Part shown: piece by piece, positions 26,489 through 33,304 of the stretch
How positions within the stretch are numbered: position 1 is the first letter of the stretch
How the letters are laid out: each line of letters opens with the position of its first letter
NCBI GenBank assembly: GCA_964389685.1
Contig: CAYMFM010000042.1
Coordinates: 1 to 33,671, forward strand
From: G020353115 sp964389685
GTDB taxonomy: Bacteria; Bacteroidota; Bacteroidia; Bacteroidales; VadinHA17
Direction of reading: 5' to 3'
Length of the DNA stretch: 33,671 bases
Notes under the pieces: model-generated
What the model was told of the DNA's origin: nothing
Databases searched by the model: none
What the model saw: the letters and a program-made list of their open reading frames with translations, nothing else
Program-made: the position numbers and the translations under genes

Positions 26489-28204
26489 ATGAAGACGATT
26501 AACTATTTAGCATCCCTGATTTTGGCAGTATTGGTTTTGAGTAGTTGTGGTGGACTGAATAAGATGCAGCAGAATGCAAGTGACATCTCCTATAAAGTTG
26601 TGCCTGAAATACTTGAAACACATGCTGGCGAAGTTGGAGTCACCATTACAGGGACTTTCCCGGAGAAATACTTCAACAAAAAAGCTACGGTTGAAGCAAC
26701 TCCTGTCCTGGTATATGATGGAGGCGAAACCGCTTTTGAATCAGTAACTCTCCAGGGAGAAAGTGTTGAAGAAAACAATGAGGTGATTAATTATGCGGGT
26801 GATAAGTTCACCTATACCTCTAAAGTCCCGTTTGTTGAGGAGATGAGAGTATCTGAATTGATGTTGAGAGCTACAGCCTCTATGAAGGACAAGTCAGTTG
26901 ATTTTGACCCTGTTAAACTGGCAGATGGCGTGATCACCACTCCGACCTATGTCCAGAAAAAAGGTGTCCCGATCATGATGAAGGATAACTTCAAGCGGGT
27001 TATCCCCAAATCACAAATGGCGGATATCCACTACCTGATCAACGTGGCAAATGTTCGTGGATCTGAATTGCGTGCCGAAGATATTGAAGCCCTGAAGGAT
27101 TTCATTAAGAAAGCGAACGAAGCGGAAAATGTAGAATTTTCCGGAACAGCAATTTCAGCCTATGCATCGCCCGATGGTGAGTATGATTTTAACGATAAAT
27201 TATCACAGAAACGATCGGTTTCAGCAGAGACCTTCCTTTCACGGGAGCTGAAAAGAGCACAGGTTGAGAAAGTACAGGAAGAAGGATTCATTGCAAAGAA
27301 AGCCACCCCGGAAGACTGGGACGGATTCAAAGAATTGATGGAAAAATCCACCATTGAGGATAAAGACCTTATCCTTAGGGTTCTCTCGATGCACTCCGAT
27401 CCCGTTGTTCGTGAAAGAGAAATTAAAAATATTTCAGCAGCATATAAAATTATTGCAGATGACATCCTTCCCCAACTGAGACGATCAAAAATTTCAGTAG
27501 ATGTCGAGATCGTTGGCTTTTCCGATGAGGAGATCCTCGAATACCTTGCATCAAATCCCGATACCCTTGGATTGGAAGAATGCCTCTATGGCGCAACACT
27601 GGTCGGTAAAGACCTGGATAAAATGCTCGCTTTCTACCAGCTGGCAGTTGAAAAGAATCCCGATTGTATCCGGGCTCATAATAATGTAGGCTTCACCTAT
27701 ATGCATATGGGGAAAGTTGCCGAAGCAAAAGCCGCTTTCGAAAAGGCAAAAGCCATTAAAGATATCGATCTGGTGAAAAATAACCTGGGTTATGTTGCAC
27801 TCCTGGAAGGTGATCTCGATGGTGCTAAAACACTCTTCACATCCCTTGAAAAACCAACGGAGGAATCTAACTTTGGATTGGGTATCATCAGCGTTGTGGA
27901 AGGGAAATACCAGGAAGCAGTTAATTATATGGGTACCAAACCCACCTTTAACCTGGCATTGGCAAAATTGCTCAATGGTGATGCCGCAGGAGCAAAAACA
28001 ACCATCGATGCGGTTGATTCTGATAATGAATGGGTCTATTACCTGAGAGCCATCGTGGGAGCAAGAACACAGGCTGAAGATTATATGTTCAATAACCTGC
28101 GTTCATCCGTTGGCAAGAATGCTGATATGAAAGAAATGGCTAAAACAGATCTCGAATTCTTCAAGTATTTTGAGAACGATACCTTTAAGTCGATTGTTGA
28201 ATAG
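26489..28204 (+). CDS. Lipoprotein with OmpA-like region and TPR repeats
   Basis: 571 residues. The signal peptide ends in a good lipobox, VLSSCGG (Cys about residue 20), with no acidic export signal after it, so a periplasm-facing location is likely. Residues 25-190 are beta-rich and unassigned. About 195-330 resembles a divergent OmpA C-terminal domain (ISAYASPDGEYDFNDKLSQK, where the usual GHTD-like loop is changed to AYASPDG). About 370-500 contains TPR-like units (AHNNVGFTYMHMGKVAEAKA, LGYVALLEGDLDGAKTL). Similar lipoproteins are widespread in Bacteroidales and uncharacterised. It has its own promoter and a strong terminator, so it is monocistronic. Confidence 0.85.
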   Translation: MKTINYLASLILAVLVLSSCGGLNKMQQNASDISYKVVPEILETHAGEVGVTITGTFPEKYFNKKATVEATPVLVYDGGETAFESVTLQGESVEENNEVINYAGDKFTYTSKVPFVEEMRVSELMLRATASMKDKSVDFDPVKLADGVITTPTYVQKKGVPIMMKDNFKRVIPKSQMADIHYLINVANVRGSELRAEDIEALKDFIKKANEAENVEFSGTAISAYASPDGEYDFNDKLSQKRSVSAETFLSRELKRAQVEKVQEEGFIAKKATPEDWDGFKELMEKSTIEDKDLILRVLSMHSDPVVREREIKNISAAYKIIADDILPQLRRSKISVDVEIVGFSDEEILEYLASNPDTLGLEECLYGATLVGKDLDKMLAFYQLAVEKNPDCIRAHNNVGFTYMHMGKVAEAKAAFEKAKAIKDIDLVKNNLGYVALLEGDLDGAKTLFTSLEKPTEESNFGLGIISVVEGKYQEAVNYMGTKPTFNLALAKLLNGDAAGAKTTIDAVDSDNEWVYYLRAIVGARTQAEDYMFNNLRSSVGKNADMKEMAKTDLEFFKYFENDTFKSIVE

Positions 28205-28217
28205 TTAATGTTCTTAT

Positions 28218-28259
28218 AAAAAAAAAAGAGCGATTCAATACCGAATCGCTCTTTTTTTT
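28218..28259. terminator. Bidirectional terminator between the TPR lipoprotein gene and the methyltransferase gene
   Basis: GAGCGATTC (28228-28236) and GAATCGCTC (28243-28251) form a 9-bp stem with a 6-nt loop, flanked by a run of ten A and a run of eight T, so it works as a terminator on both strands. The stop codon of the minus-strand gene (28235-28237) lies inside it. Confidence 0.9.
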
Positions 28260-28789
28260 ATCTCCTCAATCTGGCAGTAAAACTCCCACAGTACAATTCC
28301 TGCACTCACCGAAATATTGAATGAATGCTTGGTGCCGAATTGAGGTATCTCGATGCATGCATCACTCATGTTGATGATTGACTGCTGCACCCCATGGATC
28401 TCGTGACCAAAAACGAGCGCATAGATACTCCCGGCATCCATCCGGAAATCCTGAAGGGATACTGAACCTTCGACCTGCTCAACAGAAATGATCTTAATCC
28501 CCTTATTTTTCAAATGGCCAATAACCTGCTCTGTCTCTTTAACATATTTCCATGCAACCGATTCGGTCGCTCCCAGGGCAGTTTTCTGAATTTCCCGGTG
28601 AGGAGGCTTTGCCGTAATTCCACACAAATAGATCGATTCAACCAGAAATGCATCAGCAGTCCGGAAAACCGACCCGATGTTATTCAGGCTTCTTACATTA
28701 TCCAGGACAAGAGTCAGGGGTAGCTTGCCTGATTCTTTGAACTCCCTGACACTTTTCCTTCCTAACTCGCTGTTCTTACGCTTTCTCAT
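28235..28789 (-). CDS. SpoU/TrmH family RNA 2'-O-methyltransferase
   Basis: 184 residues. SAM-dependent 2'-O-methylation of RNA by the knotted SPOUT fold. The three family motifs are present: motif 1 NVRSLNNIGSVFRTADAF, motif 2 ALVFGHEIHGV (the usual EGxG is changed to EIHG), and motif 3 IPQFGTKHSFNISVSAG (the usual SLNVS appears as SFNIS). It is a minimal SpoU without an N-terminal substrate-binding domain, so tRNA is the likeliest target; I do not assign a specific position. It is convergent with the upstream lipoprotein gene and divergent from sucC. Confidence 0.9.
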   Translation of the reverse strand: MRKRKNSELGRKSVREFKESGKLPLTLVLDNVRSLNNIGSVFRTADAFLVESIYLCGITAKPPHREIQKTALGATESVAWKYVKETEQVIGHLKNKGIKIISVEQVEGSVSLQDFRMDAGSIYALVFGHEIHGVQQSIINMSDACIEIPQFGTKHSFNISVSAGIVLWEFYCQIEEIKKRAIRY

Positions 28790-28894
28790 GAGTAAAACCG
28801 ATCGTAGTACAAGGTATAAAAATACAGAAAATACCGAAAAGAGAAAACGGGATACGGGATCTCAAAGTTCTCTGCTCACTGAGACAATTATTTC

Positions 28895-28925
28895 TTTGAA
28901 AAAGTTACGAAAAAAACTACATTTG
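28895..28925 (+). promoter_or_regulatory. sucC: sucC promoter
   Basis: TTTG (28895-28898) and TACATTTG (28918-28925), 19 nt apart, match the Bacteroidota -33/-7 consensus very well. The -7 box lies 26 nt upstream of the sucC ATG. Confidence 0.75.
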
Positions 28926-28951
28926 AAATTCATAAATTAAACCCGTTTCAT

Positions 28952-30142
28952 ATGAATATCCATGAATACCAGGCCAAATCAATTCTCAGGCAGTTTGGCG
29001 TTGCCGTTCCCGAAGGAATTGTGATTGAATCTCCGGACAAGGCATTGGATGCTGCAAAAGAGATACAGCAAAAAACAGGAACCGAAAGCTGGGCAGTGAA
29101 AGCCCAGATCCATGCCGGTGGAAGGGGGAAAGGCGGTGGTGTGAAGATTGCAAAGACACTCCGGGAGGTTGAACAGTATGCAAAAGAAATACTTGGAATG
29201 ACCCTGGTAACTCATCAAACCGGACCGGAAGGGAAAGTGGTCAATCGCGTCCTCATTGAACAGAGCATTTATTACCCGGGACCCGGAGAAATCCAGGAAT
29301 TCTATATGAGTGTGCTGTTAAACAGGGACACCGGAAGAAACATCATCATGTATTCAACCGAAGGAGGAATGGATATCGAGACCGTTGCAGAAAAAACACC
29401 CCACCTGATATTTAAGGAAGAGGTGGATCCGAGGGTTGGGATCCAGGCTTTCCAGGCCAGACGAATTGCGTTTAACCTCGGATTATCAGGTACAGCCTTC
29501 AAGGAGATGAACCGGTTCGTTACCGCACTTTATAAAGCGTATGAAATGTCTGATGCTTCCCTGTTTGAGATTAACCCTGTCTTTAAAACATCCGATGATA
29601 AGATACTGGCGGCTGATGCAAAAGTAAACCTGGATGATAATGCACTCTTCAGGCATAAGGATTTTGCTGAGATGCGGGATATCACCGAGGAGGATCCGGC
29701 AGAGGTTGAAGCAACAAAGCACGACCTGAACTTTGTAAAACTGGATGGCAATGTCGGCTGTATGGTCAATGGTGCCGGACTGGCGATGGCAACCATGGAT
29801 ATCATTAAACTGTCCGGTGGTGACCCGGCGAATTTTCTCGATGTCGGCGGAACAGCGAATGCCGAAACGGTCGAAGCCGGGTTCAGGATTATCCTCAAAG
29901 ACCCCAATGTTAAGGCGATACTGATCAATATATTTGGAGGTATTGTACGCTGCGACAGGGTTGCCCAGGGCGTTGTGGATGCTTATAAATCTTTTGGCCA
30001 TATTGATGTGCCGGTGATCGTACGACTCCAGGGAACCAACGCCGAAGAAGGGAAAAAACTGATTGACGACTCCGGACTGAAAGTCTTCTCTGCCATTACA
30101 CTCGAAGAGGCCGCAGGAAAGGTTAAGGAAGTGGTGAAATGA
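28952..30142 (+). CDS. sucC: Succinyl-CoA ligase (ADP/GDP-forming) beta subunit
   Basis: 396 residues. With the alpha subunit SucD it interconverts succinyl-CoA and succinate with nucleotide phosphorylation in the TCA cycle. The N-terminal ATP-grasp part shows MNIHEYQAKSILRQFGV and HAGGRGKGGGVK; the C-terminal CoA-ligase domain shows NGAGLAMATMDIIKLSGG, NFLDVGG and INIFGGIVRCD. No sucD gene follows: the next genes are on the opposite strand. The subunit genes are split, or sucD lies elsewhere. Confidence 0.96.
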   Translation: MNIHEYQAKSILRQFGVAVPEGIVIESPDKALDAAKEIQQKTGTESWAVKAQIHAGGRGKGGGVKIAKTLREVEQYAKEILGMTLVTHQTGPEGKVVNRVLIEQSIYYPGPGEIQEFYMSVLLNRDTGRNIIMYSTEGGMDIETVAEKTPHLIFKEEVDPRVGIQAFQARRIAFNLGLSGTAFKEMNRFVTALYKAYEMSDASLFEINPVFKTSDDKILAADAKVNLDDNALFRHKDFAEMRDITEEDPAEVEATKHDLNFVKLDGNVGCMVNGAGLAMATMDIIKLSGGDPANFLDVGGTANAETVEAGFRIILKDPNVKAILINIFGGIVRCDRVAQGVVDAYKSFGHIDVPVIVRLQGTNAEEGKKLIDDSGLKVFSAITLEEAAGKVKEVVK

Positions 30143-30212
30143 ACGAAAAGTTAAAAGTTGAAAAGTTATTTGTTAATTGTATAGGACTCTTTTTAACTTA
30201 TAACATTTAACC

Positions 30213-30229
30213 CGGGATTTTTAATCCCG
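30213..30229. repeat. Short hairpin between convergent sucC and CDGSH genes
   Basis: CGGGATT (30213-30219) and AATCCCG (30223-30229) form a 7-bp stem with a 3-nt loop. It overlaps the stop codon of the minus-strand CDGSH gene. No T-tract directly follows on either strand, so terminator function is possible but not clear. Confidence 0.5.
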
Positions 30230-30424
30230 CACTCCAATCTTCCTGTGCGTACCGTCACAAAACGGTTTTTTCTCCGAACCGCCGCAGCGGCAGAGAAAAA
30301 TATCGCCTTTAGTATTAATGATTTCCTGATCCGTTCCGGTTATGATAAAATCACCGGAGATTTTTATCGGTCCGTGGCTGATGACTGTGATCTCGGTCAG
30401 GTCTTTCCGTTCGTCTGGTTTCAT
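30221..30424 (-). CDS. Small CDGSH iron-sulfur domain protein
   Basis: 67 residues. The hallmark 2Fe-2S site CRCGGSEKKPFCDGTH supplies three Cys and one His ligand. The N-terminal part (GPIKISGDFIITGTDQE) matches that of the CDGSH half of the protein encoded 11 nt upstream, so the two are probably tandem duplicates in one operon. Stand-alone CDGSH proteins are thought to act in redox or cluster transfer; the partner is unknown. Confidence 0.88.
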   Translation of the reverse strand: MKPDERKDLTEITVISHGPIKISGDFIITGTDQEIINTKGDIFLCRCGGSEKKPFCDGTHRKIGVRD

Positions 30425-30435
30425 ATCCTGTTGAT

Positions 30436-30945
30436 TTATCCGGTAAAGCCGATCTTCCGGTGCGTGCCGTCACAGAAGGGCAGGGTATTGGATGAGCCAC
30501 ACCGGCAAAAGGAGGAGATCCCCTTCATGGTAATTTTTGATCCGTCATGTTGTGTAAGAAGGTAACTCCCCTCTACCAGGATGGGTCCATCTTTCATGAC
30601 CTGGATCTTTAGCGGATTATCCTGGTCAACCTGGAGAACCTGGTTCTCTTTCACTGACTCACCTATTTCGGGTCGTTTGAACTTGATGTGGTTGGTATCT
30701 GCCTCAGTAACACCCTGGTTTTTCTTTTCATCGTCCCACTTCCAGGTGAGGGCCTCGGTCGGACACTCGTTCACCACCTCGATGATCTTCTCTGTCGGAG
30801 CACCCTGCATGTTTACCCACGGCCTTTTCCTGGGGTTGAATACATCCAGGAGTTTCATGTAACAGGTGGATGCATGGATGCATGCATTGGGCTTCCAGTA
30901 CACGGTGATCTCCCCGTTGGAATATTTCCTGTTTCTTTGATACAT
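30436..30945 (-). CDS. Divergent 4Fe-4S (Fer4_19) plus CDGSH iron-sulfur protein
   Basis: 169 residues from the Met at 30945. The frame stays open to 31062, but the extra 39 residues would be encoded by an inverted-repeat element and are not family-like; a purine-rich AAAGGAAC lies just before the chosen ATG. The N-terminal domain (about 10-70) has Cys22, Cys28 and Cys61 in ACIHASTCYMKLL and NECPTEALTW, the pattern of the divergent mono-cluster ferredoxin family. The C-terminal domain has the CDGSH site CRCGSSNTLPFCDGTH. It is a probable two-cluster electron carrier or cluster-handling protein. The smaller CDGSH gene follows after 11 nt. Confidence 0.88.
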   Translation of the reverse strand: MYQRNRKYSNGEITVYWKPNACIHASTCYMKLLDVFNPRKRPWVNMQGAPTEKIIEVVNECPTEALTWKWDDEKKNQGVTEADTNHIKFKRPEIGESVKENQVLQVDQDNPLKIQVMKDGPILVEGSYLLTQHDGSKITMKGISSFCRCGSSNTLPFCDGTHRKIGFTG

Positions 30946-30986
30946 ACTGTTCCTTTGGCCGTAAAAATAATAAAATCCCACAAAAC

Positions 30987-31059
30987 CACGGAGTGGCTTA
31001 AGCCCAATAGCCCCGGCTTTCAAGCCGGGGTGGGGAAAAGTAGTGAAAAAACCTCCGTG
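30987..31059. repeat. Nested inverted-repeat element upstream of the iron-sulfur operon
   Basis: Outer arms CACGGAG (30987-30993) and CTCCGTG (31053-31059) enclose the 10-bp palindrome GGCTTAAGCC (30995-31004) and a strong hairpin, CCCCGGCTT (31011-31019) with AAGCCGGGG (31022-31030) and a 2-nt loop. The layout resembles a small non-coding mobile repeat (REP- or MITE-like), but no second copy is present in the window. Confidence 0.55.
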
Positions 31060-31497
31060 CAATTAACCTAATTGGAATTCCATACTTTTCCGTCGGAGAA
31101 TTGCAGGAGCCAGGTTCTGGGGGTCTTCTGAAATCGTTGGGGAACGCAAATCCCTGGCATTCTCACATAGTGATCCCTAACGGGACTATGGAAAAAAAGG
31201 CTGTGCGTGAGCTAATGTTAATTATTCTTTGATTGGGCATAAAGGATTTGCCCGTTTAATATTACATCTGGTGCATTCCGGTCCATTGTGGGCCTTCCCT
31301 CTGAAGATCGAAGCAGTTGGACCGGGATTGATTGATAGATATTATTTCTAAAGACATGTCACCCCTCGGGGTTGATCAATGCAGTTCAAATGATATTCCT
31401 GTATATCCATTCATTCGTTAGACGAGGTGCAATCGTCTGACAATTAGAATCCAAATCCCAGGTACAGATTGAGTGTCTGAAAAGTCCGGTGTAAAAT
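31060..31497. other. Non-coding, repeat-like intergenic region
   Basis: About 440 nt without a credible gene. It holds small hairpins, including ACCCC-TC-GGGGT (31361-31372) and TCCCTAACGGGA around 31172-31183, and a TCGTTAGACGA/TCGTCTGACAA hairpin at 31415-31443, listed separately. It may be the remains of inserted elements; I recognise no transposase fragment. Confidence 0.6.
31415..31443. repeat. Hairpin repeat copy 1 (TCGTCTGAC family)
   Basis: TCGTTAGACGA (31415-31425) and TCGTCTGACAA (31433-31443) pair with one mismatch and one G-T pair around a 7-nt loop. The arm sequence and the loop length match copy 2 at 32899-32929. It lies 55 nt past the end of the minus-strand barrel gene. Confidence 0.7.
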
Positions 31498-32766
31498 TTA
31501 AAAACTTAATCCGATCAATACATAAATGGTTTTCGAATGTAACGTTAAATAGCTAATATCCGGGGTATTTGCATCTCCTGGGAATCCATCTGATTTTCCT
31601 TGCTGGTATCGTACTTCGAAATGAATATCTGCAAATTTCAGCAACTCATAGTTCATCCCGATACCAGCCTCTAATCCATTGTGCCTGCTTTTAAATACAA
31701 TATTCGGTTCTGATTTATAAGTAGTAATATTTCCATCGGTATAATAGATTTTACTAATTTGTTTCATTTTATTTTTTGGAATTATGGAATAGGAATATCC
31801 TGCCATAACAAATGGTTTAAATTTGTTTAAGCTAAATCTATATCCTACCATAACAGGAATTGTAATAATTGAATAATTGTAGGCGTATATTACTTGTTGC
31901 AAATCCCAAGGTGGATCGTATTCTTGCTCATATATGGCATCATACTCCCACTTCCCGTACATTACGCCCAAACTTGCCGAAGCACCCTTTAATTTTTGTA
32001 CATTTACACAAAAATTTACACCAAATGAGATGTATGATTTAGCCTCAACTGTAGTCTCTTCAAGATATATATACGGCTTGTCTTTGTCATTTTTTGTAAT
32101 TTTGAATCCCGGAAAGTTATATCCAAGCAGAACCTCAAAATCGAACATATTTTCTCCTTTCATTTTCCTCTCGAAGTAAACACCCTCCGGGTCTATACAA
32201 TTATTATAGTTTTCAACAATTTTTTTTAAACCAGGCATCCCAAAGGATGTGGAAGGGATTTGCTCCTGTATTTCTTCGCAATCGTTGAACAGGATTCTTA
32301 AAACTCCCAGATACTCCTGGTAAACCACCTCCTGCCCCTGGTCATTCACCCTTCTACCCATTTTCAACTCCCTGATCTGGTCATCTCCTTTTTGAATAAA
32401 ATACCTGATTTCCTGATTTTCTGCTGTATAGGTAAGCAGACTGGTATGCCCTTTAATAATACATTCCAGGAATACAGCTTTTCCCTCCTCATCCTCAATA
32501 ATTGTCCTTGAAGCAAATACCCGTTTATCCTCAATGCCCCAGGCGTTTATTTGTTCAGGGGCATACCGTACCAGTGTTTTACCGTCATTAAAATTTACAT
32601 ACTGCGCATTAAAAATATCGCCCAATATTTCAACTTCTCCCTCGATTCTTTCCATGTTGTTTTTTATTATGTATCCGGGAGCGTAATGTTTCTGTGCCAT
32701 GCATACAAAGGGAATTACAAATACACCGATGCCAATGAGAAGAGATTTGATTCCAGTCCTTTTCAT
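31498..32766 (-). CDS. Outer-membrane beta-barrel protein, possibly phase variable
   Basis: 422 residues. The signal peptide (about 1-25) ends at FVCMAQ. The N-terminal part (about 28-190; APGYIIKNNMERIEGEVEI, VNFNDGKTLVRYAPEQINAW) resembles a domain found in many Bacteroidota surface proteins that precedes a barrel. From about 205 the sequence is strand-rich (FDFEVLLGYNFPGF, SYISFGVNFCV, FKPFVMAGYSYSI, ADIHFEVRYQQG) and ends in Phe (YVLIGLSF), as expected for an outer-membrane barrel. Its A/T-rich codon choice looks different from that of the housekeeping neighbours. It is bracketed by two related hairpins and has a G10 run within its apparent promoter. Function unknown. Confidence 0.82.
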   Translation of the reverse strand: MKRTGIKSLLIGIGVFVIPFVCMAQKHYAPGYIIKNNMERIEGEVEILGDIFNAQYVNFNDGKTLVRYAPEQINAWGIEDKRVFASRTIIEDEEGKAVFLECIIKGHTSLLTYTAENQEIRYFIQKGDDQIRELKMGRRVNDQGQEVVYQEYLGVLRILFNDCEEIQEQIPSTSFGMPGLKKIVENYNNCIDPEGVYFERKMKGENMFDFEVLLGYNFPGFKITKNDKDKPYIYLEETTVEAKSYISFGVNFCVNVQKLKGASASLGVMYGKWEYDAIYEQEYDPPWDLQQVIYAYNYSIITIPVMVGYRFSLNKFKPFVMAGYSYSIIPKNKMKQISKIYYTDGNITTYKSEPNIVFKSRHNGLEAGIGMNYELLKFADIHFEVRYQQGKSDGFPGDANTPDISYLTLHSKTIYVLIGLSF

Positions 32767-32789
32767 GATTTTCAGGTTTAGGTTATGTT

Positions 32790-32822
32790 CAAATTTACTA
32801 AATCCCCCCCCCCAAAAAAAAA
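32790..32822 (-). promoter_or_regulatory. Promoter of the barrel gene with G10/T9 homopolymers in the spacer region
   Basis: Read on the minus strand: nine T (32822-32814), ten G (32813-32804), six nt, then TAAATTTG (32797-32790), a match to the TAnnTTTG -7 box, with the ATG 23 nt further on. The only upstream TTTG is at the T/G boundary (32816-32813), which leaves a 15-nt spacer instead of the 19-20 nt seen in other promoters of this window. The G-run length sets that spacing. Confidence 0.55.
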
Positions 32823-32898
32823 TTGAGGAAAAATGTTAATGGTATAATGGTATTTGGTTTTGTTTTGGAAGAATCCAGGTTGAATTGGGTAGATATTA

Positions 32899-32929
32899 TT
32901 CGTCAGACGAACTTTAGTCGTCTGACGAA
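32899..32929. repeat. Hairpin repeat copy 2 (TCGTCTGAC family)
   Basis: TTCGTCAGACGA (32899-32910) and TCGTCTGACGAA (32918-32929) are perfect 12-nt inverted arms around a 7-nt loop. It shares its arm core and loop length with copy 1 at 31415-31443. Confidence 0.85.
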
Positions 32930-32933
32930 GGAG

Positions 32934-32961
32934 ACAAATAACAAATAACAATTAACAAATA
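32934..32961. repeat. Heptamer tandem repeat, four units
   Basis: Four units of ACAAATA in a row, the third being ACAATTA. It directly follows hairpin copy 2. Confidence 0.8.
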
Positions 32962-33017
32962 ATACACAAATCCCAATATTCAAAGAATTTATTTATGTTT
33001 TGTACTTTGAACAATTT

Positions 33018-33049
33018 CTCACAGTCGCAAAGTCTCACAGTCTCATCGT
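33018..33049. repeat. Degenerate octamer array 1 (CNCWNNGT), four units
   Basis: CTCACAGT, CGCAAAGT, CTCACAGT and CTCATCGT follow each other without gaps. Positions 1, 3, 7 and 8 are invariant and position 4 is A. Confidence 0.85.
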
Positions 33050-33068
33050 CCGACTGCTCACTGCTCAT

Positions 33069-33192
33069 CCCGAAACGACGAGAATCTTCGATTCTCTTAC
33101 CGTTTCTGCCGAAAGCATTCCTTCGGAAGAGGATCCTCTGCCAAAGGCATTCCTACGGAAGAAAATCAATCCCCATTGGGGTGATTTTCGGG
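33069..33192. repeat. Block of nested hairpins between the octamer arrays
   Basis: Outer arms CCCGAAA (33069-33075) and TTTCGGG (33186-33192). Inside: GAGAATC/GATTCTC (33080-33086 with 33090-33096), the palindrome AGAGGATCCTCT (33128-33139), and GAAAATCA..CCCC/GGGGTGATTTTC (33161-33189). GCATTCCTTCGGAAGA and GCATTCCTACGGAAGA are direct repeats differing at one base. The whole could fold into a branched structure. Confidence 0.6.
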
Positions 33193-33230
33193 ACTGTTCA
33201 CAGTTCACTACTCCCTTCTCACTACTCCAT

Positions 33231-33302
33231 CACTCAGTCACAAAGTCTCACCGTCACTTAGTCTCTTCGTCTCTGAGTCACTCAGTCCCACAGTCACTTT
33301 GT
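33231..33302. repeat. Degenerate octamer array 2 (CNCWNNGT), nine units
   Basis: Nine gapless units: CACTCAGT, CACAAAGT, CTCACCGT, CACTTAGT, CTCTTCGT, CTCTGAGT, CACTCAGT, CCCACAGT, CACTTTGT. Positions 1, 3, 7 and 8 never change and position 4 is always A or T; positions 2, 5 and 6 vary. The array ends 3 nt from the stop of the RDD gene. Confidence 0.88.
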
Positions 33303-33304
33303 CT

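Larger units (their letters stand above)
32767..33304. other. Repeat-rich intergenic region
   Basis: About 540 nt without a credible gene. From left to right: the promoter with C10/A9 homopolymers, hairpin copy 2, four heptamers, the first octamer array, a block of nested hairpins and the second octamer array. The small ORFs across it are encoded by repeats and are not accepted as genes. Confidence 0.8.

Noticed and set aside
30946..31062. N-terminal extension of the 4Fe-4S/CDGSH protein (39 extra residues in the open frame)
   Set aside because: It is encoded by the nested inverted-repeat element and is unlike the family; the Met at 30945 has a purine-rich site upstream and gives a normal N-terminus.
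30688..31071. 127-residue ORF on the + strand
   Set aside because: It is antisense to the 4Fe-4S/CDGSH gene and shows no domain or start signal.
31060..31497. Remnant transposase gene
   Set aside because: No frame of useful length and no recognisable transposase motif, only small palindromes.
33018..33302. CRISPR array
   Set aside because: Units are 8 nt and gapless, with no spacers and no cas genes nearby.
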